Source: Sphingobacteriales bacterium UTBCD1 | GTDB taxonomy: Bacteria > Bacteroidota > Bacteroidia > Chitinophagales > Chitinophagaceae | Length of the DNA stretch: 64,000 nucleotides | Direction of reading: 5' to 3' | Assembly: GCA_002066995.1 (NCBI GenBank) | Contig: MWTC01000039.1 | Coordinates: forward strand, 1 to 64,000 | Shown here: positions 35,283-43,342 of the stretch, piece by piece | How positions within the stretch are numbered: the first letter of the stretch is position 1 | Layout of the letters: every line of letters begins with the position of its first letter | Notes under the pieces: model-generated | The model's database searches: none | What the model was told of the DNA's origin: nothing | The model's input: the letters and a program-made list of their open reading frames with translations, nothing else | Made by a program: the position numbers and the translations under genes

Positions 35283-36476
35283 TTAAGACAAAGAAGTGAA
35301 AAACTCATTCAGTACAGGCGCCCTCTTTTTACAGTCAAATAATTCGTAAGCTTTGCATTTACCCCTTAAACCTATTGCAGCAGCTTCACCCGGAGCGTCA
35401 ATAATAAACTGCATTTTTTCTGCATACTGCTTTTCATCATAGTTATCTGCCAATAGCATATCCACCCCGTCTTCAAAATAATATTTCATCTCCCCGTAAT
35501 TTGTTGATATTACCGGGTTTCCCGAAGCAAGATATTCTCCGGTTTTATGAGGAAATCTTGCTGCATCCTGAAAAGTCGGCCTTAATGGAATCAAAAGAGC
35601 CTTTGCATTTTTATAGAGTGAATACAATGTGTTTTCGGCCACACCGGAAAAGAATTTCACGGCTTCAGGGTTATTTTGTTTGCTCACAAAATTCTTTACT
35701 TCCAGTATTTCACTTTCCCTTCCGCTGACAACAAGATATAAACTACAGGCAGTATTGTTTTTTAATAAAAAAAAGGAATCAATCACAAAGAAAATAATCT
35801 CTTTGTAACTTGCCGATCCACAGAAAAGAAAATAGGGTTCTGATTCAATCAACCTGACATTTTCATATTTATCAAAATCAGTCAATCCGGGCAATTTTAA
35901 ATACTTTCTTCCTGGTGCAACTTTTTCTATGTGTTGTATCAGGAATTCGCTGATGGGTAAAACTCCATTAACCATGCGAGGAGCATAGCGATCAAAAAGC
36001 CTGTCATTTATCTTTTGTGAAAATTGAAATTTCCCCTTCTTAAATGCTGTATAATACTCCACGTAATTCAGCACTGTCTTGAATCGAAAAAGCCTGGATA
36101 ATAAGACATAATACAGCACAGAGCCAAACTGCCTGGTTGATAAAATGGCATAAAAATACCCATCCTTTTTCTTCATTCTTTTTAACAAAAGAAACTCGTT
36201 GATCCTGCCTTTAATCTCATTTATTCTTCTCCAGAAAAAACTATCATTTCTGTAGCAACTACCCGAGGCATAAACGTATTCTATGTTTTCAAAAATGCCT
36301 GTAGTAGTAAGTCCGGGGCTTTTGGATTTATTGTGAAAACCATTACGGCAAATCACCTTTACTTTATTATTTTCCAAAAGGAGGCACTTCGAAATCAAAA
36401 TTATCTTCTGGACTTCGGCCAGGCCATAAGGGAAAGAAGAATAGCCGAGATAGACTACTGATTTCTCTACTTGCAC
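35283..36476 (-). CDS. GT4-like glycosyltransferase
   Basis: 397 residues with a GT-B pattern: N-terminal VVYLGYSSFPYGLAEVQKI and a C-terminal domain containing FLFCGSASYKEI, LIPLRPTFQDAARFPHKTGEYLASGNPVISTNYGEMKYYFEDG. The glutamate in KTGEYLASG occupies the GT4 donor-site position, although the motif is atypical. It is probably a cytosolic enzyme of repeat-unit assembly. It lies 9 bp downstream of the GT2 gene, indicating a shared transcript. The sugar specificity is unknown and the family call is moderate. Confidence 0.7.
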   Translation of the reverse strand: MQVEKSVVYLGYSSFPYGLAEVQKIILISKCLLLENNKVKVICRNGFHNKSKSPGLTTTGIFENIEYVYASGSCYRNDSFFWRRINEIKGRINEFLLLKRMKKKDGYFYAILSTRQFGSVLYYVLLSRLFRFKTVLNYVEYYTAFKKGKFQFSQKINDRLFDRYAPRMVNGVLPISEFLIQHIEKVAPGRKYLKLPGLTDFDKYENVRLIESEPYFLFCGSASYKEIIFFVIDSFFLLKNNTACSLYLVVSGRESEILEVKNFVSKQNNPEAVKFFSGVAENTLYSLYKNAKALLIPLRPTFQDAARFPHKTGEYLASGNPVISTNYGEMKYYFEDGVDMLLADNYDEKQYAEKMQFIIDAPGEAAAIGLRGKCKAYELFDCKKRAPVLNEFFTSLS

Positions 36477-36485
36477 AAGAATTTA

Positions 36486-37340
36486 TTATTTAAGGACTTT
36501 CCACTTTTCTGTTTGGAAATCATAAGCAATATGATGATGCCGGTACCATGGGAAAAAGTTCATTTTCCTTATAAGCTTTTTTTGAAAACTCTTATTAAGA
36601 AAAAACAATCGTAATAGAGATGCTCTGAATTTTAATAATTTAGGTAAATCAGATTTGAACTTTTTATGTAACTCCCGTGCTTCAGCAAGATAATGATCGT
36701 TAGTATTTCCCCCTCCTCTCCTGATATCATGATATCTAAATCCTCCTAAAATTGTATTTACATAATATAACTGGGTATATTTAAAAAATCTGAGCCAAAG
36801 ATTAAAATCTTCAGCGTATTTTACCGTAATATCAAGTTGTCCGCCTGCCTGCTCCCATAAAGCACGTCTCCAGAAAATTGACTCCTGTTGAATCCATCTG
36901 TAATCACCCGAAATAACATCATATATATTCCTCTCCTTTGCTGGAACAATCCTTTGGGGAGCATTACCTATACTTAGGTTTGTTGGCATGCCCGAGACCC
37001 ATTGTATTTCATTAAGACTTTCAAATATCTCAGCAACGAATCTTAAAGTCCATGGATAATAAAGGTCTGAACTGTTTATCCATCCCATGATCTCGCCTGT
37101 TGCCATGGTAAAGCCCTTATTGATAGCATCATACTGTCCCTTATCCTTTTCACTGACCCAATAAGTGATCTTATCAGAATACTTCTTGATAATTTCAACG
37201 CTCCCATCAGTCGAACCTCCATCAATAACAATATATTCTAAATTAGGATACCCCTGATCAATTACTGATTTAATGGTTTGTTCCAAATATTCTGCCTGGT
37301 TATAAGAGGGGGTGACAATACTGATTTTAGGGTAATTCAT
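36486..37340 (-). CDS. GT2 family glycosyltransferase
   Basis: 284-residue GT-A enzyme: SIVTPSYNQAEYLEQTIKSV, IDGGSTDGSVE, NKGFTMATGEIMGWINSSDLYYPW (the acceptor/metal loop) and QQESIFWRRALWEQAGG, all typical of GT2 family members in polysaccharide loci. No membrane helices are visible, so it acts at the cytosolic face on the lipid-linked unit. It follows the Wzy-like gene after 28 bp. The donor is unknown. Confidence 0.88.
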   Translation of the reverse strand: MNYPKISIVTPSYNQAEYLEQTIKSVIDQGYPNLEYIVIDGGSTDGSVEIIKKYSDKITYWVSEKDKGQYDAINKGFTMATGEIMGWINSSDLYYPWTLRFVAEIFESLNEIQWVSGMPTNLSIGNAPQRIVPAKERNIYDVISGDYRWIQQESIFWRRALWEQAGGQLDITVKYAEDFNLWLRFFKYTQLYYVNTILGGFRYHDIRRGGGNTNDHYLAEARELHKKFKSDLPKLLKFRASLLRLFFLNKSFQKKLIRKMNFFPWYRHHHIAYDFQTEKWKVLK

Positions 37341-37368
37341 AAGTCAATGTTTCAAATAAAATAGGTAA

Positions 37369-38676
37369 TTAATTTTCCGTTGACAATTTGATATACTTAT
37401 TGTTTGTTGAAAGCATTGTCATAACTTTACCCTCTGTCATGTTTCTGATTTCACGAGAATAACAAATTCCCACACATATCCACATCAAAGCATAGTGCAT
37501 GGAAAATGTGTCAACTACAGTAGGATACAAATTTGTCAGCCACATAAGTATCCAAATGCCCGCAGCTTTAGAAAGCAAATTTTTAGAATAAAAAATACCT
37601 TTAATCACTGCGGGTATAGTAATCAATAATAGCAATCCAAGACTTACAAGGCCTCCTTTCAAAATAATATTTAAATAATCTGTTTCAATCATCCCCCTAT
37701 AATCAGTTAGGACGCCTTTGTCAATACCCGGGCAATAATACCTTCCTGACATGCCCTTTCCTATTATCCAGTCCTTTGTAGTCAAATCATTATATAGGCA
37801 TACTTCCACACCAGTCCTGGTATCTTCATCGGCCCGTTCAGTAATATTTGCGAAAAAGCTATACTTGTATTTATCGTAAAGCTGTGTTCCTGTAAATACA
37901 AGAAGTGCAACTAAGAAAAAGGATATAATTAAAGACCTAACCCTGGCCTTACTTATATACAGATAGACAAAATAAAAGCCAAGTAAATATGATATTTCCA
38001 TGATAATAATTGCCCGCCTGGCACGTAAAATTGCTAAAACCAGAGTAATAGCAACTACAGTAAAAGCAAGAATCATTCTTTTTTTAGAATGATAGATATA
38101 CGAAATCAATAAAAAGCCTGTAGGCACACTAAGGTTTCTGGAAAAGTATTCCATAAGATACTTATTAGTAACCTCCTCATCAGATATTTCCATCAAATCA
38201 TGACGAAAATAAATGCATAAAGCCAGAAAAATAATGCTCATTATGACAATAACACTAAATACTTTTCGCAAATAAAAAATATTTTGCGGAAATAATAGAA
38301 TAACCGGAAGCAGGTATATGAGAATACCAAACCAACCATCAACCAGGGATAAGTAAATGAACTGGTAATTCATTTGGAACCCCCTCGCAATTGTCAATAA
38401 ATTCCACACCATATATAAAAAAAAGACAAATCCCAAATAACTGTTTTCCACCCTAAACCTGATCAGGCTAAAAGTAGAAATTATCATAAGAGCCAGAGCC
38501 CCCATTTGAATTTTATTCCAAAACACAATATTGATAGACGGTGCTAAGAAAAATGTGTAAATAGAGGTATATATAATAAATCCCAGCCAGAAAATATTCA
38601 AGGCAAATGAGATCTTATTATTAACATAAAGCTCATTTTGCAATTTAATTTTTTTAGGCATCGCAAATTGATTCAT
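37369..38676 (-). CDS. Wzy-like O-antigen polymerase/ligase family membrane protein
   Basis: 435 residues with about eleven hydrophobic helices and one long loop between about 255 and 315 that contains a DEDTRTG and WIIGKGMSG segment, the kind of extracytoplasmic loop that carries catalytic residues in polymerases and WaaL ligases. Identification rests on topology and position, because the family has little conserved sequence. It would join repeat units at the periplasmic face. Having a polymerase in a locus with an ABC exporter is unusual and is discussed separately. Confidence 0.7.
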   Translation of the reverse strand: MNQFAMPKKIKLQNELYVNNKISFALNIFWLGFIIYTSIYTFFLAPSINIVFWNKIQMGALALMIISTFSLIRFRVENSYLGFVFFLYMVWNLLTIARGFQMNYQFIYLSLVDGWFGILIYLLPVILLFPQNIFYLRKVFSVIVIMSIIFLALCIYFRHDLMEISDEEVTNKYLMEYFSRNLSVPTGFLLISYIYHSKKRMILAFTVVAITLVLAILRARRAIIIMEISYLLGFYFVYLYISKARVRSLIISFFLVALLVFTGTQLYDKYKYSFFANITERADEDTRTGVEVCLYNDLTTKDWIIGKGMSGRYYCPGIDKGVLTDYRGMIETDYLNIILKGGLVSLGLLLLITIPAVIKGIFYSKNLLSKAAGIWILMWLTNLYPTVVDTFSMHYALMWICVGICYSREIRNMTEGKVMTMLSTNNKYIKLSTEN

Positions 38677-38701
38677 TATTCAATATTTAATCATGTGTTT
38701 A

Positions 38702-39394
38702 TTATTCCCTATTTTTTTGTTCGTCATACTTCCTAATAAATGTTTCAATTTCAAAAAAATATTTTTCAACATCTTGTAGTTTCTGTTCTCCGAATTCCCA
38801 CCATTTTATCCTTAAAAGGCTACGGATATTTTCATCTGAAAACCTAAATCGTATAATTTTTATCGGGCAACCCACTGCAACAGCATATGGTGGAATATCT
38901 TTTGAAACTACAGCACCGGCGCCAATTATTGCACCATCCCCGATGGTTATACCGTCTAAAACAGTTACATTAGCCCCGATAAAAACATCATTTCCAATAG
39001 TTATTTTTTTTCTCTCTTCAATTTTGTCATGTTTTGATAATGTTTTTCCATTTTGTTTTAACGTAGAATAAAACATAGGAGCTGTAGAAAGGCCGTTTAC
39101 CGGATGAATACCCCAGCCACATAAAAAATTGGGGCCTATTGAGCAATATTTGCCAATCTGACTAAGAGATATAACCGAGTTACTGGCTATATATGTTCCT
39201 TCAGCAATTTCAGTGTCACTAATCTTATAAGGAGGATAAAACTTTATTTGTTTACCAATCTTTGACCTAATAACTAATGATCTATGATAAGGCCAATAGA
39301 TATTATCATCATTAAGCAGTTTTAATTCTGGAATTAATTTTGAAAAAAAACTGAAAAAAAATCTTTGTACTGTCGTTTTTATACTTTTTCCCAT
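38702..39394 (-). CDS. CatB-like hexapeptide-repeat O-acetyltransferase
   Basis: 230 residues with a left-handed beta-helix: repeated [LIV]-G-x-x hexapeptides (KITIGNDVFIGANVTVL, DGITIGDGAIIGAGAVVSKDI, VGCPIKII), CSIGPNFLCGWGIHPVNG, and a C-terminal WWEFGEQ helix. These are features of CatB-type chloramphenicol/sugar acetyltransferases. It probably acetylates a sugar hydroxyl on the lipid-linked glycan or terminal residue using acetyl-CoA. Its start overlaps the end of wzt by 16 bp, so it is expressed with the exporter; a terminal cap that Wzt recognises is a possible link. Confidence 0.83.
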   Translation of the reverse strand: MGKSIKTTVQRFFFSFFSKLIPELKLLNDDNIYWPYHRSLVIRSKIGKQIKFYPPYKISDTEIAEGTYIASNSVISLSQIGKYCSIGPNFLCGWGIHPVNGLSTAPMFYSTLKQNGKTLSKHDKIEERKKITIGNDVFIGANVTVLDGITIGDGAIIGAGAVVSKDIPPYAVAVGCPIKIIRFRFSDENIRSLLRIKWWEFGEQKLQDVEKYFFEIETFIRKYDEQKNRE

Positions 39395-40614
39395 TTTACT
39401 GGAATATTTACAAACCCCAAATCAACAGTATAAATTGAGTTTTTACTACCTGTTTCTTCAATTGCAAAGCTTATATATTCTTCATTGTTATCTAAAAATC
39501 TTACATTGGGTACGTGCAGCATTGATTGCAAGTAATACCTACCTGGAAGCAGCATGCCATTAGGTATTGTTGCCATAAGTAAATTTTTACACCCAGAAAA
39601 AATATAATGTTCCGAAAAAATCGGGTTTAGATTCTTGTCTCTAACAATAAAAGTCAGAGTACTGTCTTTTACAGTCTTGTTGCCATTTATTTCAAAAAGA
39701 CAAAGAATATCATCAGAAAGAGAGAAAGAGTTGCTTGTGTTTTTTTTATCTCTGCTCAAAAATATCTTTTCAAAATAAACATCTTTATTGGCATCTTTAT
39801 TCCCAATCGAATAAAACTCGCTCTGATAATTAGTAGAGATATACTGATCTATCACTTCATCTACACTTGAATTTTCAGTAATAGTACCCTTGTTAAGAAG
39901 AATTCCTTTATTGCAAAGTTTTGAAATTGCAGCCATATTGTGGCTTACAAAAAGAATCGTTCTTCCCTGATCTCTGCTGATATCCTGCATCTTACCGAGA
40001 CATTTACTCTGAAATTCAGAATCACCAACTGCAAGTACTTCATCAACCACCAATATTTCAGTTTCAAGGTGTGCAGCAACAGCAAATGCCAATCGAACGT
40101 ACATTCCACTGGAATAACGCTTTACGGGTGTATCTAAAAACTTTTCGACACCCGAGAAATCCACGATTTCATCAAACTTCTTTTTTATTTCCCAGCGGTG
40201 CATCCCGAGAATGGCTCCATTTAGGAAAATATTTTCCCGCCCTGTGAGTTCAGGATGAAATCCCGTTCCAACTTCAAGTAAACTGGCAATACGACCCCTG
40301 ATGCTTATTCTTCCTTCTGTAGGTTCAGTGATTCTGCTCAGTACCTTTAAAAGTGTGGATTTCCCGGCACCATTTCTACCTATAACTCCGATCCGGTCAC
40401 CCTGATTTACATCAAAATTTATATCTTTCAATGCCCAAAATTCTTCTCTTTTTTCTTTGGACGCAATCGTGTTTTTATCTGATTTGCCATTAACTGAAAA
40501 AATCTTTTTTGTTTTTTCAGCAATCACATCCCTAAGTGCCGTGTAACTTTCTTTCTGCTGATGTCTTATCAGATACTTTTTACCAAGATGTTCGACCCTG
40601 ATCACTATGCTCAT
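39379..40614 (-). CDS. wzt: ABC exporter ATPase with C-terminal glycan-binding domain (Wzt-like)
   Basis: 411 residues. The nucleotide-binding domain has Walker A GRNGAGKST (79-87), SSGMYVRLAFAVA signature and VVDEVLAVGD Walker B. The N-terminal extension before it is about 60 residues. Beyond about residue 255 an additional beta-rich domain follows, as in Wzt proteins of O-antigens that read a terminal modification before export; KpsT-like proteins without it are much shorter. It works with the permease gene 39 bp upstream. The acetyltransferase gene overlaps its end. Confidence 0.9.
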   Translation of the reverse strand: MSIVIRVEHLGKKYLIRHQQKESYTALRDVIAEKTKKIFSVNGKSDKNTIASKEKREEFWALKDINFDVNQGDRIGVIGRNGAGKSTLLKVLSRITEPTEGRISIRGRIASLLEVGTGFHPELTGRENIFLNGAILGMHRWEIKKKFDEIVDFSGVEKFLDTPVKRYSSGMYVRLAFAVAAHLETEILVVDEVLAVGDSEFQSKCLGKMQDISRDQGRTILFVSHNMAAISKLCNKGILLNKGTITENSSVDEVIDQYISTNYQSEFYSIGNKDANKDVYFEKIFLSRDKKNTSNSFSLSDDILCLFEINGNKTVKDSTLTFIVRDKNLNPIFSEHYIFSGCKNLLMATIPNGMLLPGRYYLQSMLHVPNVRFLDNNEEYISFAIEETGSKNSIYTVDLGFVNIPVKWEKV

Positions 40615-40653
40615 TCTTAATACTAATTTAATATTTACAAATAGGAAGCAATC

Positions 40654-41496
40654 TCAGATCAGGTCAGCAAAAGTTCTTTCCATTTTTCTGAAATACCAAA
40701 TTCCGATCAAGATCAGAACTATCATGATTCCAAAGGATAAAAAAAGCCCGGGTAAAAATATCTGGCTTTGGTCGCCGGTTATGGCCCACCTAAAGCCATC
40801 AATAACCCCAACCATAGGGTTCATGGAATACAACAGCCGCCATTTTTCATTCACTACACTGCTGCTGAACCCTACGGGTGATATGATCATCCCAAAATTT
40901 ACTATAAATGGAACAATATACTTGAAATCTCTATATTTTACATTTACTGCGGCAACATAGAAACCAGCACCCAGGGAAATTAAAAATACTTGTAAAAAAA
41001 ATACCGGAAGAACCAGAATAGAAATGGGCGGAATAAAACGATACCAAAACATCATTCCAATAAGAATAACGAAGGAAATAAAAAAATCTACCATATTCAC
41101 GATTACCGAACTGGCAGGTATGATCATCCTCGGGAAATAGACTTTGGTTAACATATTAGAATTCCCGATAAGAGAATTGCTGGCATCTGAGAATGAAGTG
41201 GAAAAGAACTGCCAGGGAAGCATAGCTGAAAACACAAGGATGGGGTATGGAACATCCCCTGAGGGAAGTTTAGCAAGATTACCAAAGATCACTGTAAAAA
41301 CAATCATGGTCAGGAATGGTCGAATTACACTCCAGGCCAGGCCGATCACTGTTTGCTTATATCTTACCAGTATATCCCGCCAGGCAAGGAAAAAAAACAA
41401 CTCCCTATATCGCCACAAATCGTTCCAATAGTTCTTTTTAATACTTATCGTATCAATTACTAAATCAAATCGTTCTTCAAATGTTTTACTAATCAT
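40654..41496 (-). CDS. wzm: ABC-2 type polysaccharide exporter permease (Wzm-like)
   Basis: 280 residues with six membrane helices, YRELFFFLAWRDILVRYKQTVIGLAWSVIRPFLTMIVF at the N-terminus (the conserved cytosolic amphipathic region) and PYPILVFSAMLPWQFFSTSF in the first extracytoplasmic loop, both typical of polysaccharide ABC-2 permeases. It forms the transmembrane half of the exporter with the ATPase encoded downstream. No flippase of the Wzx type was found in this window, which makes this transporter the likely route for the lipid-linked glycan. Confidence 0.92.
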   Translation of the reverse strand: MISKTFEERFDLVIDTISIKKNYWNDLWRYRELFFFLAWRDILVRYKQTVIGLAWSVIRPFLTMIVFTVIFGNLAKLPSGDVPYPILVFSAMLPWQFFSTSFSDASNSLIGNSNMLTKVYFPRMIIPASSVIVNMVDFFISFVILIGMMFWYRFIPPISILVLPVFFLQVFLISLGAGFYVAAVNVKYRDFKYIVPFIVNFGMIISPVGFSSSVVNEKWRLLYSMNPMVGVIDGFRWAITGDQSQIFLPGLFLSFGIMIVLILIGIWYFRKMERTFADLI

Positions 41497-41581
41497 AAAA
41501 AATTAACACTGCTTAATTATATTCATAACAGCGGCTCCATCAAGTCAAATTATGAAAATCAAAAACATTATTTTGAATCTT

Positions 41582-42517
41582 TTATTCTGCTTTTATATAG
41601 TTGTTGAAACAGATTGTAGAAATTCTTTTTGCTATTGCATCAACAGTAAAGCGGTTGTAATAAAAAAATTTATGCAGCTTCCTTAATTTTTCAATATCAA
41701 AATTTTTTTTGCTAATCATTCTGAAAATCTTCTTTAATTCCGGGTAGCTTTTATATGTTAAGAACGGATTATTCTTGTAAATAGACACCATTGGCATCTC
41801 TTCTGAAATTATTATCCCACCCGCATGCAAAGCTTCTATATGACGAAAGGTCTCATTACTATGAAATCCTTTGGGGCATAATATAATTTTTGATCTTAAC
41901 AAATATTCGAAATATTTTTCATATCTCAATCCTGATTTGAATTTATTACTAAACAAAAAAACAAAGCGTCCTCTTCCAAGTTTATTAATTTTTAATTTCT
42001 GAAATAACTTAATAAGTACTTGATCAGGTATTATTTTTATTAATTTTAAAAAGTTATACTTTCTAAAAAATAAAAATTTGTACAGTCCATATCTGTTCGC
42101 ATTCAAATTACCTGAAAAAAAAATTTCAATATCTTTCGTTTTACTATTTTTATTCGCCTGGCTTACAAACTCATTAACATATCCTAATGGATTGCAATAC
42201 ACATTAGAATATTCTTTATGGATATATGACTTAAAAATTAAGCAATAATTATTGACAAGATGCTTAGGGAAAGTGCCGGATTCGTCACTAAACCAAAAAA
42301 GAATTTTATTCTTTGCTTCTATGCAAGCTGTTTCGGGGACAATCAGTGGGTCATGAGAAAATAAAATATAAAACTGAAAACTTTCAAAATAACTCCCCAA
42401 GTTTTTTTTTACTTGATAAAGTAACTCCTTTACATATTCTCTTTCATTAACTTCAGATATATCATAAGCAGAAGCAGAATCAAGATAAATATTATTGTAA
42501 TCAAACAATAACTTCAC
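41582..42517 (-). CDS. Exostosin-like glycosyltransferase (GT47-like)
   Basis: 311 residues, markedly AT-rich. Its C-terminal half contains YFEYLLRSKIILCPKG followed by ETFRHIEALHAGGIIISEEMP, the pattern of exostosin/GT47 donor-binding domains (S-x-[FL]-x-L-x-P-[RK]-G ... R-x-x-E-A-L). The N-terminal half has no motif I recognise. It is probably a cytosolic transferase in repeat-unit assembly. It lies between the UpxY gene and wzm, and the low GC content suggests later acquisition relative to the housekeeping genes. Confidence 0.6.
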   Translation of the reverse strand: MKLLFDYNNIYLDSASAYDISEVNEREYVKELLYQVKKNLGSYFESFQFYILFSHDPLIVPETACIEAKNKILFWFSDESGTFPKHLVNNYCLIFKSYIHKEYSNVYCNPLGYVNEFVSQANKNSKTKDIEIFFSGNLNANRYGLYKFLFFRKYNFLKLIKIIPDQVLIKLFQKLKINKLGRGRFVFLFSNKFKSGLRYEKYFEYLLRSKIILCPKGFHSNETFRHIEALHAGGIIISEEMPMVSIYKNNPFLTYKSYPELKKIFRMISKKNFDIEKLRKLHKFFYYNRFTVDAIAKRISTICFNNYIKAE

Positions 42518-42557
42518 AATACCAGAATATGAAAAGTAATTAAATGATTACCAGATA

Positions 42558-43109
42558 TTATTTAGCTGCATGTAACGGGTAATGCATTTCTATTTCGGTT
42601 GCTCCTGAATGCCGTAAGACCTCTACATTTGAAGATTCCACCTCTGCATACATCAGGTATCCTAATGAAGGAAGTGCCACCTTCACTGTTTTATTCTTTA
42701 AGGATAATACCTGGCCTTCCATTTCCATCAGCGGCCCACCCAGGATACGCACCCGGTCATTGACACTGATCGGTGTCTTTTGAAGCTGAATGTTCACATG
42801 CTCATTCAAGAATCTTTTTATAACCTCGATCTCCTCATCACGGATAACTGCCGGCCTGCCCAGCCAGTAAACGAGATTAATCACACCATGTGCCTGTTTC
42901 AGGGAACTCAGTTCCCTTTCTGCAACTCTTACAAAAACATAAGAAGTGAACAGCGGCTCATGTACAATTTTTTTACGGTCACTCCACTGGCGTACCACTT
43001 TATTTATCGGGCAGTAACATTCCAGCTTTTTCCGGATCAGGTTCTCTGCTACTTTTTTCTCCCATCGCGGCCTTGTGTACACAGCATACCATTTTTTATT
43101 CTCGCTCAT
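42558..43109 (-). CDS. UpxY-type NusG paralog (transcription antiterminator)
   Basis: 183 residues with an N-terminal NGN domain: KKWYAVYTRPRWEKKVAENL, YCPINKVVRQWSDRKK, EPLFTSYVFVRV. A C-terminal KOW-like part follows (SVNDRVRILGGPLMEMEGQVLSLKNKTVKVALPSLGYLMYAEV). Specialised NusG paralogs of this kind in Bacteroidota bind RNA polymerase and prevent premature termination in their own polysaccharide operon, often through a 5' leader. Here it is the third gene, not the first, so its target leader could lie upstream of wza (46.5 kb) or in the 233 bp gap before it. Confidence 0.9.
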   Translation of the reverse strand: MSENKKWYAVYTRPRWEKKVAENLIRKKLECYCPINKVVRQWSDRKKIVHEPLFTSYVFVRVAERELSSLKQAHGVINLVYWLGRPAVIRDEEIEVIKRFLNEHVNIQLQKTPISVNDRVRILGGPLMEMEGQVLSLKNKTVKVALPSLGYLMYAEVESSNVEVLRHSGATEIEMHYPLHAAK

Positions 43110-43342
43110 AAAAACCAGGTTTAACGTTTAAAATTTCCAATGGTCTTAAATGGATCTCTCACAGGTCTTTCTTCACCCGGAAACAACACCCGGGTCAACT
43201 TGGTCTTTACACAGAAATGGCTACGCCGATATCAGTTACATAAAGGTACCGATCAAAGGCTTTTTTAAAAATAAAAATAATCCACCATTCATTCCCATCT
43301 TCAAACAACGGTCATCTGCTACAGCATTAATCCTCCGGGCAT

